A DNA stretch of 64,000 nucleotides, from contig JBKECQ010000040.1 in NCBI GenBank assembly GCA_047974845.1, positions 12,822 through 76,821 of the forward strand, read 5' to 3'. The stretch comes from Aminipila sp047974845 (GTDB lineage: Bacteria; Bacillota; Clostridia; Peptostreptococcales; Anaerovoracaceae). The position numbers were made by a program, and so were the translations under genes. The notes below the pieces were generated by a model. That model ran no database searches. It was not told the origin of the DNA and worked only from the letters and a program-made list of their open reading frames with translations. Of the stretch, positions 33,552 to 43,506 are shown one piece after another (positions within the stretch are counted from its first letter, which is position 1; each line of letters starts with the position of its first letter).

Positions 33552-36308
33552 TCAAATCTCTTCCGGTACTGATTTATCCTCTAAAGCCTCACTGCCCTCA
33601 CTATGTAAACCCATAAACTCGTCTAATGTCATAAGTACCTGTCTAGGTCTACTTCCGTCAGCAGGGCCAACAATACCTCTGGCCTCCATCATATCTATTA
33701 TTCTTGCCGCTCTGTTGTAACCTATTCTAAATCTTCTTTGAAGCATGGAAACCGATGCTTGTTCTGCACGAACAACGGTTTCAATTGCATCAGGTAAAAG
33801 CTCATCTCCATCGTCTGCAACCTCAGGTGTAGAATTTGCTTTTTCAATGGTATGTATAACATCATTTGCATATTCAGCATTTGTACATTGTTTTTTCAAG
33901 TGCTCTATAACATTATGCACTTCTGAATCTGAAATAAAGTTTCCTTGAACTCTTACCGGTTTGCCTGAGCCTAAAGGATTGAAAAGCATATCACCCTTAC
34001 CTACTAGTTTTTCTGCTCCAGCCATATCTAATATAGTTCTTGAGTCAAACTGGGAAGATACTGCAAAAGCGATTCTTGAAGGTATATTTGCTTTTATTAC
34101 ACCTGTAATGATGTCAACTGAAGGTCTTTGTGTAGCAACGATCAAATGCATACCTGCAGCTCTTGCCATCTGCGCTAATCTGCAAATAGATTCTTCTACC
34201 TGTGAAGGTGCTGCCATCATCAAGTCTGCAAGCTCGTCTATAATTATAACAATTTGTGGCATAACTCTGTCAGGCTCACCCTTTTGTTTAACTGAATCGT
34301 TAAATCCTGCTAAATCTCTTACGCCCTCTTCTGCAAATTTCTTATACCTGTCCGTCATTTCAGCAACTGCCCAATTTAACGCAGCCGCAGCCTTACTTGG
34401 CTCTGTAACAACCGGAATAAGCATATGCGGTATCCCGTTGTAGTTTCCAAGTTCAACAACCTTAGGGTCAATAAGTACAAATTTTACTTCATCTGGCTTA
34501 GCTTTGTATAAAATACTAATAATAATACTATTTATACAAACACTCTTACCAGAACCTGTAGAACCTGCAATAAGCATATGAGGCATTGATTTAAGGTCAG
34601 CCACAATAGCTTTGCCTGCTATGTCCTTACCTACTGCAAAAGTAATTTTTGATTTAGAGTCCCTAAATTCTTTTGAATCAACAATTTCCCTTAAGGTAAC
34701 CATGTTTATTTTTTCATTTTCTACCTCGATACCAACTGCAGCTTTACCGGGTATTGGAGCTTCTATTCTTATACTCTTAGCTTCAAGGTTAAGTGCAATA
34801 TCGTCAGCAAGCCTAACTATACTGCTTACCTTTACTCCGGTGTTAGGATGAATTTCATATCTTGTTACTGCCGGTCCTTGAGTTACTTGAACCACCTTAG
34901 CATCCACCTTAAAATCTTGTAATGTCTTTTCAAGCTTTGCCGCCTTTGCTTTTAAATTGTTGGCTAAAGCCGCATCATTTTTATTAGTATTATTTTTATT
35001 TAAAAACTCTATTAATGGGAATTCGTACTTTGCCATAGCCTCAGCCGATTTGCTTAAATTAAGTTCATTTTGGTTTAACTGGGCATTTGCCGCCTCCTGC
35101 TTTGTAAGCTTCATTTGCATCTGTTGTCCTCTCTCTTGAACATCAGATTTATTTCTATCTTCAATGGCCTGCCTTGAGGTAAATGAATTCTCCCTTGATG
35201 GAGCAATTTTATGTTCAGGTTCTGCCGCAAAAGAGATGGATGTTGAAGCCCCAGCGGCCGTAACATTTGCCGCTGAAGATATAATGCTTGGCATTACAGT
35301 TACGCTCTGCTCTTCATCATGTAAATTTACTGTATTGGAGTTCACTGCTTTAATATTGCCTAGATCGCCTTCCAGTCCAAACCCATCAGGTACAGGTACT
35401 ATTTCCTCTAACCCATAACTGATTTTGATTTCCGGCTCACTTTTTACATCGATTTTAGCATCTTTTTCCTTAACTTCCTCTGAATCTTTATCATTCTTAA
35501 AAAGCTTATCATCAATCATATATCCAAGGATATTCTTCTTTTTCTCAGATGCCTTAGCTTGAGTAACAAGAGGTGTATAGGATTTTTTAACGTCAATCTC
35601 AAGTTGTTTTTGCTTCTCCGCTTGTACTATTTCTTCTTTTTCAGCAGCCTCTTTATTCATTTGTTTCTTTATTTGTCTCTTTAGTTTGTAATCACTGACA
35701 ACCTGTGACATAGGAGTATTTACAAGCATCATTAAACAAATAATAATAACCACTGAGGAGAATATGTATAATCCGGTTACACCAATTGCAACAATTACAA
35801 CCAGAGCAAGGAGCATTCCAATAACTCCCCCATTCGTTGCGTTTACACCATTTGCAAACCATTTTTGCAAATCAATATACGCAAATGAAATATTTTCAAT
35901 TTCTATAAATCTCGCACTGTATATTATAGAAAACATTAAAAATGTCACTACCAGCAATATTGCCGAGCGTTTATTCGCATGAGTAGTTTTTTTCATTAAT
36001 AGTAGTATTCCATAAAGAATTAAATAATATGGCAAAATAATTGCTACTTGTCCGAAAAACCCTAAAAAGAAGTTTTTTATAATTAAGCCTATTTCACCTG
36101 CGGCCTTAGTTTGTATAGCCACAGCAAAAAAAAGACCTAAGGCAATTATAATTACAGCCCAAATTTCATCTTTAACTCTAACTCCTGTAGAATTCTTATT
36201 ATCCTTCGCTTTAGCAGCAGAACTGCTTCTAGTTGTTTTCTTTTTCGCCGCCGATGTTTTGTTTTTGCTACCGGCAGGTCTCCCTGGCTTCTTTTTTTCT
36301 TCCGCCAT
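33552..36308 (-). CDS. ftsK: DNA translocase FtsK/SpoIIIE
   Basis: A 918-residue septal DNA pump that moves chromosomes through the division or sporulation septum. The order is: a basic Lys/Ala tail (residues 1-45), about four membrane segments (50-200), a low-complexity linker (220-420), the alpha/beta motor with Walker A AGSTGSGKS and Walker B VIIIDELADLMM, and the C-terminal winged-helix gamma domain (VSMLQRRFRIGYNRAARIID) that reads polar DNA signals. In a spore former a single protein can serve both FtsK and SpoIIIE roles; I cannot separate them here. Confidence 0.97.
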   Translation of the reverse strand: MAEEKKKPGRPAGSKNKTSAAKKKTTRSSSAAKAKDNKNSTGVRVKDEIWAVIIIALGLFFAVAIQTKAAGEIGLIIKNFFLGFFGQVAIILPYYLILYGILLLMKKTTHANKRSAILLVVTFLMFSIIYSARFIEIENISFAYIDLQKWFANGVNATNGGVIGMLLALVVIVAIGVTGLYIFSSVVIIICLMMLVNTPMSQVVSDYKLKRQIKKQMNKEAAEKEEIVQAEKQKQLEIDVKKSYTPLVTQAKASEKKKNILGYMIDDKLFKNDKDSEEVKEKDAKIDVKSEPEIKISYGLEEIVPVPDGFGLEGDLGNIKAVNSNTVNLHDEEQSVTVMPSIISSAANVTAAGASTSISFAAEPEHKIAPSRENSFTSRQAIEDRNKSDVQERGQQMQMKLTKQEAANAQLNQNELNLSKSAEAMAKYEFPLIEFLNKNNTNKNDAALANNLKAKAAKLEKTLQDFKVDAKVVQVTQGPAVTRYEIHPNTGVKVSSIVRLADDIALNLEAKSIRIEAPIPGKAAVGIEVENEKINMVTLREIVDSKEFRDSKSKITFAVGKDIAGKAIVADLKSMPHMLIAGSTGSGKSVCINSIIISILYKAKPDEVKFVLIDPKVVELGNYNGIPHMLIPVVTEPSKAAAALNWAVAEMTDRYKKFAEEGVRDLAGFNDSVKQKGEPDRVMPQIVIIIDELADLMMAAPSQVEESICRLAQMARAAGMHLIVATQRPSVDIITGVIKANIPSRIAFAVSSQFDSRTILDMAGAEKLVGKGDMLFNPLGSGKPVRVQGNFISDSEVHNVIEHLKKQCTNAEYANDVIHTIEKANSTPEVADDGDELLPDAIETVVRAEQASVSMLQRRFRIGYNRAARIIDMMEARGIVGPADGSRPRQVLMTLDEFMGLHSEGSEALEDKSVPEEI

Positions 36309-36429
36309 ATAGTAATACCTCGCTAAATAAATTTTATAATTTCATGTTTAATATTTATAAACTTAACTTTATTGCTTGTACTATTTCTAGCATAATCAAT
36401 AAATTTAGTTTTTTAGTTTTTTCTTTTAT

Positions 36430-37263
36430 TTATAAAAATAGAGCATATATAATAACTGCAACTCCTAAAATCCAAGTGTAATATGAAAAATAGCATAATT
36501 TCTTCTTAGATACGAAATTAATCATTGTTTTAATTGCTACAAGACCTGAAACTGCTGAAACTATTACGCCTGCAAGAATGGGAATAACTAATTGCATATC
36601 CATTCCCTGTTCAAAGGCCGCCGGTGCTTCCAATACCACAGAGCCCAATATAGATGGGATAGATATAAGAAAAGCAAACTTTACGGCAAGCTCTCTGTTT
36701 AGTCCGCAAATCAACCCACCAAACAAAGTTGAACCCGATCTTGAAATACCCGGGGTTATGGCGATTCCTTGACAGATACCCACAAGAATTGCGTGTCTGA
36801 ATTTCATGTTTTTTATTTCAAGTTTGTTATTATTTACTCTTTCCGCTATCCAAAGGATTGTTCCTGTCATAATAAGTCCAATGCCTATTGGCAACAGTGA
36901 AGTATAAAAGCTTGCAAATAAATCATTGAAACATATTCCTATTAATGCTGTTGGAATCGTTGCAACGATAATCATATATCCTAGCTTTCTAGTTTGGTTC
37001 TTATTTGCACCAAGACCTTTGCCTGTAAAAATATCCTTTATTACGAAACCTAATTCAATAAATAATTCTACAATGTCACGCCAATACACAATAAATACAG
37101 AAATCAAAGTGCCCAAATGAAGAAGTACCGCAAATGTAAGCACGCTTTCCCCTTCAATTCCAAAGAAATACTGTAATAGGGCAAGATGTCCTGAACTACT
37201 AATAGGAAGGAATTCTGCCAACCCCTGAACAAAACCCAACACTATAGCTTCAAATAACGTCAA
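36430..37263 (-). CDS. uppP: Undecaprenyl-diphosphate phosphatase UppP (BacA)
   Basis: UppP removes a phosphate from undecaprenyl diphosphate so the carrier can be reused for peptidoglycan, and its overproduction gives bacitracin resistance. The 277-residue membrane protein has the two active-site motifs FLPISSSGHLALL near the N terminus and TPGISRSGST near 175, with about eight membrane segments. It stands upstream of ftsK on the same strand, 121 bases apart. Confidence 0.96.
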   Translation of the reverse strand: MTLFEAIVLGFVQGLAEFLPISSSGHLALLQYFFGIEGESVLTFAVLLHLGTLISVFIVYWRDIVELFIELGFVIKDIFTGKGLGANKNQTRKLGYMIIVATIPTALIGICFNDLFASFYTSLLPIGIGLIMTGTILWIAERVNNNKLEIKNMKFRHAILVGICQGIAITPGISRSGSTLFGGLICGLNRELAVKFAFLISIPSILGSVVLEAPAAFEQGMDMQLVIPILAGVIVSAVSGLVAIKTMINFVSKKKLCYFSYYTWILGVAVIIYALFL

Positions 37264-37504
37264 TTTAAGATTCCCCTTTCATTTTTCAAGTCAATAATAA
37301 TTGAAAAATATCGCTCAGAAATATTTATAAAAGCCAATTTCATATGTGTCTTTTAAGGCTATTCCCTATGCAATAAAATACCAACCTATAGTATAGCACA
37401 ATTTTTCATATAAAACCAGTAAATTACAATGATAAAATCTCCAAATAGCCTAATTACTGCCAACTTACATAAGGGTATCCCCCATTTTAATTACCATAAA
37501 ATAA

Positions 37505-37535
37505 ACACCTGTATTACTAAACATAACACAAGTGT
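37505..37535 (-). terminator. Weak terminator after asd
   Basis: ACACCTGT pairs with ACAAGTGT (one G-T pair on the minus-strand RNA) around a 15-base loop, with a T-rich stretch following on the minus strand. Confidence 0.5.
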
Positions 37536-37557
37536 CTATTGCATATAAATTATTCTA

Positions 37558-38643
37558 TTATTTTGCCTTTATAAAGCCTTTAGCTGTCAGTGTTTCTGCA
37601 CAAAGGACTGCTCCTCCTGCTGCACCTCTAACAGTATTGTGGGAAAGACCAACAAATTTAAAATCATAAACGTTATCTTCACGAATTCGTCCGATGGATA
37701 CACCCATGCCGTTTTCATAATCCACATCAGCTTTTACCTGAGGTCTATTATCTTCTTCACAATATTGAATAAATTGCTTAGGCGCATTTGGAAGGTTCAA
37801 TTCCTGTGCAATTCCTTTAAAGCTTCTCAATTTTTCAATAAGCTGTTCTTTAGTTGGTTTCTTTCTGAATTTTACAAATACTGCGGCTGTATGTCCGTTC
37901 AAAACCGGAACTCTAATACATTGACATGTTATTACAGGTTCATTGGCTTTAACTATTACGCCATCTTCTATTTTACCCCAAACACGTAGAGGTTCTTGTT
38001 CGCTCTTTTCTTCTTCCCCTCCGATATAAGGTATAATATTCTCAACCATTTCAGGCCATTCCACAAAGGTCTTCCCTGCTCCGGATATAGCTTGATATGT
38101 AGTTGCAACTACCTCGTAAGGTTCAAATTCCTTCCATGCAGTTAAAGCAGGCACATAACTCTGAATAGAGCAGTTTGGCTTAACAGCAATAAAACCATTT
38201 GTTGTTCCTAAACGTTTTTTCTGGAATTCAATAACTTCAAAATGTTCAGGATTTATTTCCGGTATAACCATAGGAACATCCGGTGTCCATCTATGTGCAC
38301 TATTATTTGAAACTACAGGAGTTTCTGTTTTTGCATAGGCTTCCTCGATTGCTTGAATTTCCTCTTTAGTCATATCTACAGCACTGAAAACGAAGTCTAC
38401 TGTTTCAGCAACCTTTTCAACCTCATTAACATTCATTACAAGAATATTTTTAACGCTTTCAGGCATTGGAGTAGTCATCTTCCATCTTTGCCCTACTGCT
38501 TCTTCATATGTCTTACCCGCACTTCTTTGGCTAGCAGCAATGGTTACAACTTCAAACCAAGGATGATTCTCCAAAAGAGAAATAAAACGCTGTCCAACCA
38601 TTCCAGTCCCGCCTAGAATGCCTACTTTTAATTTCTTGTCCAT
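37558..38643 (-). CDS. asd: Aspartate-semialdehyde dehydrogenase (archaeal-type)
   Basis: Asd reduces aspartyl phosphate to aspartate semialdehyde, the branch point to lysine/diaminopimelate, threonine and methionine. The 361-residue protein has the NADP loop GILGGTGMVGQRF, the catalytic cysteine in VKPNCSIQSY and QAISGAGKTFVEWPEM. The shape of these motifs matches the TIGR00978 group, first known in archaea and found in some clostridia, rather than the common bacterial Asd. Its product feeds DapA, whose gene is divergent. Confidence 0.94.
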   Translation of the reverse strand: MDKKLKVGILGGTGMVGQRFISLLENHPWFEVVTIAASQRSAGKTYEEAVGQRWKMTTPMPESVKNILVMNVNEVEKVAETVDFVFSAVDMTKEEIQAIEEAYAKTETPVVSNNSAHRWTPDVPMVIPEINPEHFEVIEFQKKRLGTTNGFIAVKPNCSIQSYVPALTAWKEFEPYEVVATTYQAISGAGKTFVEWPEMVENIIPYIGGEEEKSEQEPLRVWGKIEDGVIVKANEPVITCQCIRVPVLNGHTAAVFVKFRKKPTKEQLIEKLRSFKGIAQELNLPNAPKQFIQYCEEDNRPQVKADVDYENGMGVSIGRIREDNVYDFKFVGLSHNTVRGAAGGAVLCAETLTAKGFIKAK

Positions 38644-38717
38644 ATTCTTCTCTCCTTTTCTTTATATGTTAACTATATATTTTATGTATTATCACTATTT
38701 TTTGTTCTTAATTTGTT

Positions 38718-38746
38718 ATTTTATCACAATTATCTTGTGTATTCAA
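38718..38746 (-). promoter_or_regulatory. Sigma-A promoter of asd
   Basis: TTGAAT at 38741-38746 and TAAAAT at 38718-38723 with a 17-base spacer, 75 bases before the asd ATG. Confidence 0.65.
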
Positions 38747-38871
38747 TATATTTTAAAGTTTATTCTTATTTTTAGTCATAATTAAAAACTTTTGTCAGCC
38801 CCGTGAATATATTGAGATTATATAACATTTATTTAAATGTATTTTATGTAGAACGAAAGGATGATAAGTAT

Positions 38872-39762
38872 ATGACACTTTTCACAGGTGCCGCAGTAGC
38901 ACTTGTAACACCTTTTAAAGACGGAAAGGTGGATTTTTCTGCTATGGAAAAGCTTATTGATTGGCAGATTAATGAAGGCATTGATGCAATCGTAAGCTGT
39001 GGAACTACAGGTGAAGCTTCCACACTAAGTACTGAAGAACATATTGAAGTAGTTCAATTTACAGTAGAAAAAACTGCAGGTAGAGTCCCTGTTATCGCAG
39101 GCGCAGGCAGTAATAATACACAGCATGCTATCTTGATGGCTACGGAACTTCAACGTGCTGGCGTGGATGGGCTATTACTTGTTACTCCTTATTATAACAA
39201 ATGCTCTCAAAAAGGCTTAATCAGCCACTATAAAGCAATTGCAAATGCAGTAGAAATTCCATGTATATTATATTCTGTTCCCAGCCGTACAGGTGTTAAT
39301 ATTACACCGGATACAGTTGCAGAGCTATGCACTCACCCAAATATTGTTGGAATTAAAGAAGCAACAGGAAATATTTCACAGGTTGTTGAAATAGCTAAAT
39401 ACGTTTCTTCAGATTTTGCGCTTTACTCTGGTAACGATGATATGGTTGTGCCACTTCTTTCTATGGGAGGCTCAGGTTGTATCTCTACAGTAGCCAATAT
39501 AATCCCTAAGGATGCACATGATATGATTGAGGCATATCTTACCGAACATTATACAAAAGCCAGAGAAATGCAGTTAAGAATGAAATCTTTAATAGACTCA
39601 ATGTTTATAGAAGTAAACCCTATACCTGTAAAAGCGGCCTTACATATGATGGGCCTAATTGAAAAAGAATACAGGTTACCTCTTTGCGAACCAGACAATA
39701 AAACCTTATACAGAATATCTGAAGAAATGAAAAGCTATGGGCTGTTAAATACTAATCTATAG
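38872..39762 (+). CDS. dapA: 4-hydroxy-tetrahydrodipicolinate synthase
   Basis: DapA condenses pyruvate with aspartate semialdehyde on the way to diaminopimelate, lysine and (in spore formers) dipicolinate. The start is the ATG at 38872, which gives MTLFTGAAVALVTPF and 296 residues. Key residues: CGTTGEASTLS (the threonine of the catalytic triad), LLVTPYYNKCSQ, YSVPSRTG (tyrosine) and the Schiff-base lysine in GIKEATGN. It is the first plus-strand gene of the window and is divergent from asd across a 228-base intergenic region. No lysine riboswitch could be recognised in that region. Confidence 0.97.
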   Translation: MTLFTGAAVALVTPFKDGKVDFSAMEKLIDWQINEGIDAIVSCGTTGEASTLSTEEHIEVVQFTVEKTAGRVPVIAGAGSNNTQHAILMATELQRAGVDGLLLVTPYYNKCSQKGLISHYKAIANAVEIPCILYSVPSRTGVNITPDTVAELCTHPNIVGIKEATGNISQVVEIAKYVSSDFALYSGNDDMVVPLLSMGGSGCISTVANIIPKDAHDMIEAYLTEHYTKAREMQLRMKSLIDSMFIEVNPIPVKAALHMMGLIEKEYRLPLCEPDNKTLYRISEEMKSYGLLNTNL

Positions 39763-39764
39763 GG

Positions 39765-39895
39765 ACTGTAATAATAGATAGTAATAATAAACTGTAATAA
39801 TAAATATTAATAAAACATTATAATAATGGATAGTAATAAAACACTGTAATAATAGATAATAATAAAACATTATAATAAATAGTAATAAAAATCAA
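39765..39895. repeat. Degenerate AT-rich tandem repeat after dapA
   Basis: Imperfect repeats of TAGTAATAATA and AATAAAACATTATAATAA units fill the stretch. They do not code and show no hairpins. Similar low-complexity tracts lie after tmcAL. Confidence 0.6.
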
Positions 39896-39915
39896 TGACA
39901 AAAGACAATAACAAA

Positions 39916-39938
39916 GGTGGGAGATTAACTCTCCCACC
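39916..39938. terminator. Hairpin after dapA
   Basis: GGTGGGAGA pairs with TCTCCCACC around a 5-base loop (9 base pairs). A T run is lacking on both sides, so its activity as terminator is less certain; it probably protects or ends the dapA transcript. Confidence 0.6.
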
Positions 39939-39969
39939 AAACTCTTATATTTAGTTTGAAACACAAAAT

Positions 39970-39993
39970 AACACCGGAAACTTGTCCGGTGTT
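39970..39993 (-). terminator. rpmF terminator
   Basis: AACACCGGA pairs with TCCGGTGTT around a 6-base loop, followed on the minus strand by ATTTTG. It lies 31 bases after the rpmF stop. Confidence 0.8.
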
Positions 39994-40024
39994 AAAATTT
40001 TGTCTTCGTTTACTTTTTAAATGC

Positions 40025-40207
40025 TTACGCTTCGGAAGCAACAACTTCCTTACCATCGTAGTAATTGCAATTCGGGCAAACTCTATGTGGAAGCTTTGGC
40101 TCGTGGCACTGAGGACAAATTGAAAGTCCAGGTAATGCCTTCTTCATGTTTGGTGATCTTCTCTTGTCTCTTCTTGCTTTAGATGTTTTCCTCTTTGGAA
40201 CTGCCAT
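40025..40207 (-). CDS. rpmF: 50S ribosomal protein L32
   Basis: The 60-residue protein begins AVPKRKTSKARRDKRRS and has a zinc-ribbon with CPQC and CPNC, the zinc-binding type of L32. An AAGGAGG site precedes the ATG. It follows ackA by 106 bases. In most Firmicutes and proteobacteria a DUF177 (YceD) gene precedes rpmF; no such gene is present here. Confidence 0.97.
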   Translation of the reverse strand: MAVPKRKTSKARRDKRRSPNMKKALPGLSICPQCHEPKLPHRVCPNCNYYDGKEVVASEA

Positions 40208-40313
40208 TTTCTACACCTCCTTTTGCTCGTGTCTCTTTGTATTTATCTCATCACAATATTCGTGATAAATGCAACTACTAAAGTATACCTTCATCAACCA
40301 AATATGTCAAGAA

Positions 40314-41516
40314 TTATTTTAAATTCTTTGTAATATTGAATGTATCTCTTGCAATCATAAGTTCTTCGTTAGTAGGGATAAGAATTACCTTAACCTTTGA
40401 GTCATCTCTACTGATAACCATTTCTTTTCCTCTAACCTTATTCTTAACTAAGTCTAGTTTAATTCCTAAGTTTCCAAGATCGTGACAAATAACATCTCTC
40501 ATTTCAATGCCATTTTCACCAAGTCCTGCAGTAAATACGATAGCATCTACTCCATTCATTTCTGCAATATATGCTCCAATGTAGAATCTAACCTTGTGTG
40601 CAAATACTTTAAGAGCAAGCTGAGCTCTTTCATTTCCTTCTGCTGCAGCATCTTCAATATCTCTAAAGTCACTTGAGATTCCTGAAATACCAAGAACTCC
40701 TGACTGCTTATTTAAGATTTCGTTTGCAACACCACTTGCTAGACCTTCTTTTTCTCTGATAAAAGTTACGATAGCAGGGTCGATATCTCCTGAACGAGTA
40801 CCCATTACTAGACCTTCAAGCGGAGTGAATCCCATTGAAGTATCAATACACTTACCTCTCTTAATAGCTGATACTGAAGCACCATTTCCTAAGTGACAAG
40901 TGATAATCTTTAAATCATCAAGAGCACAATTCATAATGTCTGCTGCTCTTTCTGCTACATACTTATGGCTTGTTCCGTGGAAACCGTATCTTCTGATACC
41001 ATGCTTCTGATAGTATTCATAAGGAATAGCATAGATGTATGATTCAGGAGGCATTGTCTGGTGGAAAGCTGTATCAAATACTGCTACCATTGGAGTTTCT
41101 GGCATTAAAGCCTGACAAGCATCAATACCCGCTAAGTTAGGTGGGTTGTGTAGAGGTGCTAATTCAATGCATTCCTCTAATGCTTTAATAACATCTTCAG
41201 TAATTAATACTGAGTGTGCATATTTTTCTCCAGCATGTACAACTCTATGTCCTACTGCTCCAATTTCGTCCATTGAAGTTACAACACCGTGTTCTGCGTT
41301 CTGAACTGCTTCAAGAACGTGACCAATAGCATCTTTGTGATCATTCATAGGAACTACTAGCTTAAACTTATCCATTCCTACTTTTTCATGTGTAATTACA
41401 GCACCTTCCATGCCAATTCTTTCAACAAGGCCTTTGCATAAAAGCACTTCATTTGTCATATCAAGAACCTGATACTTTAATGAAGAACTACCGCAATTGA
41501 TAACTAATACTTTCAT
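40314..41516 (-). CDS. ackA: Acetate kinase
   Basis: AckA converts acetyl phosphate and ADP to acetate and ATP, the main ATP-yielding step of many fermenters. The 400-residue protein begins KVLVINCGSSSLKYQ and shows RVVHAG, PMVAVFDTAFHQTMP, RRYGFHGTSHKYV, HLGNGASVSA and FTAGLGENG, all intact. No phosphotransacetylase gene is next to it. It is transcribed from a distant promoter, giving a leader of about 180 bases. Confidence 0.98.
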   Translation of the reverse strand: MKVLVINCGSSSLKYQVLDMTNEVLLCKGLVERIGMEGAVITHEKVGMDKFKLVVPMNDHKDAIGHVLEAVQNAEHGVVTSMDEIGAVGHRVVHAGEKYAHSVLITEDVIKALEECIELAPLHNPPNLAGIDACQALMPETPMVAVFDTAFHQTMPPESYIYAIPYEYYQKHGIRRYGFHGTSHKYVAERAADIMNCALDDLKIITCHLGNGASVSAIKRGKCIDTSMGFTPLEGLVMGTRSGDIDPAIVTFIREKEGLASGVANEILNKQSGVLGISGISSDFRDIEDAAAEGNERAQLALKVFAHKVRFYIGAYIAEMNGVDAIVFTAGLGENGIEMRDVICHDLGNLGIKLDLVKNKVRGKEMVISRDDSKVKVILIPTNEELMIARDTFNITKNLK

Positions 41517-41698
41517 TTCAATTCCTCCATTATATTATGTATATCCAAAAGTGTAAATGACGGCATCAAAAACTCCAAATTAAAGATAATTACAAAATTT
41601 AGTAACACCAAATGAAATTTCTTTGAATATCCGCCTATATTGCACAGCGATATTTTATACGTATTAAAAAATTTAAACTGTTAAACATAACTCATAAT

Positions 41699-41726
41699 AT
41701 TATACTCTCTTACCAATATATTTCAA
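41699..41726 (-). promoter_or_regulatory. Sigma-A promoter of ackA
   Basis: TTGAAA at 41721-41726 and a perfect TATAAT at 41699-41704 with a 16-base spacer. The predicted transcript has a leader of about 180 bases before ackA; I see no named riboswitch in it. Confidence 0.7.
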
Positions 41727-41877
41727 GTGTATTCGACTTTTTTTGCAATACATATACGTAATAACTCAATAGAAATTTACTATGGTAATAAATATTTTTC
41801 CACTTTTTCCCTAAAATTATTCTATTGTAAAAGTATTTTTGCATTGTTTATTAAGTCATATTGCTTTAGCTTGTGCA

Positions 41878-42057
41878 AATCATTGGGCTAATCATTAAGC
41901 TATTTATTAGAATAATCACTAGGCTAATCTTTAGACTATTTATTAGGGAAATCATTATTCTAATCTTTAGACTATTTATTAGAATAATCACTAGGCTAAT
42001 CTTTAGACTATTTATTAGGGAAATCATTAGTAAAGTTATTAGGATAATTATATTGTG
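41878..42057 (+). repeat. 36-bp tandem repeat array (five units)
   Basis: The units start at 41878, 41914, 41950, 41986 and 42022 (the last one degenerate). Units 2 and 4 are identical, and units 1 and 3 are close, so the array can also be read as a 72-bp repeat. Each unit contains the inverted pair CTAAT...ATTAG. The period is a multiple of three and a GTG-started frame of 61 codons (41873-42058) crosses the array, coding for repeats of RLFIRIITRLIF. I see no ribosome site for it. It lies in the 619-base gap between ackA and tmcAL; the rest of the gap holds the ackA leader/promoter and otherwise nothing I can name. Confidence 0.85.
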
Positions 42058-42135
42058 AAAAATATGATGTATCTTAACCTACATACTTTACAAATTTTCT
42101 AATACTAAATTAAAAATATATGGTAATATAGAACT

Positions 42136-43401
42136 ATGAATATTTTAGGAATTATAGCAGAATACAACCCATTTCATAACGGCCATCTATATCAACTTAA
42201 AAAATCTGTTGCTATGACTGAGGCCGATTTTGTGGTGGTCATAATGAGTGGCAATTTCACCCAAAGAGGTGAGCCGACAATTTTTTCAAAATGGGACAGA
42301 GCTAGATTAGCCGTGGAATGCGGAGTTGATTTGGTAATTGAGCTCCCATTTGTTTTTGCCTGCAATAATGCAGAGTATTTTGCAAAAGGAGCTATAGAAA
42401 TACTTAATGGATTAGGTTGCATTACGCACCTATCCTTCGGAAGTGAAGTTGGAGATTTAACACAATTAAACAAGATTGCCGAATTAGTTTCATTTGAAAC
42501 AGAGGAATTCAAAGAAATATTAAAACAGCATTTAGACAGCGGTCTGTCCTACCCCACTTCACGAGGTGAAGCCATAAAACATTGTCTTGGGGAAGAAGTC
42601 TCTAACATAATAAACAATCCAAACAATATTTTGGCCATAGAATATCTAAAACAACTAAAACTGACAAATAGCGACATAATACCTGTTACTGTCAAGAGGT
42701 TCGCATCTGAATATAACGATACATCATTAAAAGGTAATATAGCTTCTGCTACTGCCATTAGAACTGCATTGTTCAGTCGTAACTTAAATACAACAGCAGA
42801 TGAAGAGCATAATATCAGTGATTTTATACCTGCTGACTGTTTGGAAACATTTCTTAAGCTGAAAGAAATCAATGAGTTATCATCTGCAAAATATAAGTAT
42901 CAGGAGGACTTGTACTTTAAGCTAATATCTCTAAAGGTTCTAACTGCCAACCGTACCTCTTTAAATCAGATTTTTTCTATAAACGAGGGGCTTGAAAATA
43001 AGTTGAAAACAGCAGTCCGTACATCTGATACGCTAATGGCTTTAAGAGAGGCAATAAAATCAAAAAGATACACACTTACAAGAATAAATAGACTATTAAC
43101 ACATACTTTACTTGGACTTACAACGGATAATTTTAATATGATTTTAGAATCAAATCAATGCTATGCAAGAATACTGGCATTTAATTTAAAGGGAGCTAAG
43201 CTCTTAAAACATATCAAGAAAAGCGAAAAAGCCTCACTCCCTATTATTACAAACATTAATAAGGAAAAAGACCAGCTTGTTGATTGTCAATTATTATTAA
43301 GTTATGACCTAATGTCCACTGATATATATAATTTAATAAATCAAAACAGCATATATTCTTGTTCAGATCAAATATCAAAACCTTACTTTAAAAAAGATTA
43401 A
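42136..43401 (+). CDS. tmcAL: tRNA(Met) cytidine acetate ligase TmcAL
   Basis: TmcAL uses acetate and ATP to form N4-acetylcytidine at the wobble position of elongator tRNA(Met). The 421-residue protein has the nucleotidyltransferase start GIIAEYNPFHNGHLYQL with the HxGH motif, MSGNFTQRGEP, and the conserved KWDRARLAVECGVDLVIELPF. Length and motifs match YlbM-type proteins. The neighbouring ackA can supply acetate; they are divergent across the 36-bp repeat array. Confidence 0.95.
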   Translation: MNILGIIAEYNPFHNGHLYQLKKSVAMTEADFVVVIMSGNFTQRGEPTIFSKWDRARLAVECGVDLVIELPFVFACNNAEYFAKGAIEILNGLGCITHLSFGSEVGDLTQLNKIAELVSFETEEFKEILKQHLDSGLSYPTSRGEAIKHCLGEEVSNIINNPNNILAIEYLKQLKLTNSDIIPVTVKRFASEYNDTSLKGNIASATAIRTALFSRNLNTTADEEHNISDFIPADCLETFLKLKEINELSSAKYKYQEDLYFKLISLKVLTANRTSLNQIFSINEGLENKLKTAVRTSDTLMALREAIKSKRYTLTRINRLLTHTLLGLTTDNFNMILESNQCYARILAFNLKGAKLLKHIKKSEKASLPIITNINKEKDQLVDCQLLLSYDLMSTDIYNLINQNSIYSCSDQISKPYFKKD

Positions 43402-43506
43402 AATTTGAGGATTAAAAACTCTGATTTTTAAATGTTTATAACTATTTATATATCTTTAACTAATTATATGTTTTAAATGATTGTATTTTTATAATTAATC
43501 ATATGT

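Noticed and set aside
33961..34443. 160-codon plus-strand frame inside ftsK
   Set aside because: Shadow of the motor domain, with no start signal.
38644..38871. Lysine riboswitch between asd and dapA
   Set aside because: The region is too short and AT-rich, without the expected hairpins or a transcription-terminating element.
41878..42057. CRISPR array
   Set aside because: The 36-bp units are contiguous with no unique spacers and no cas genes are nearby.
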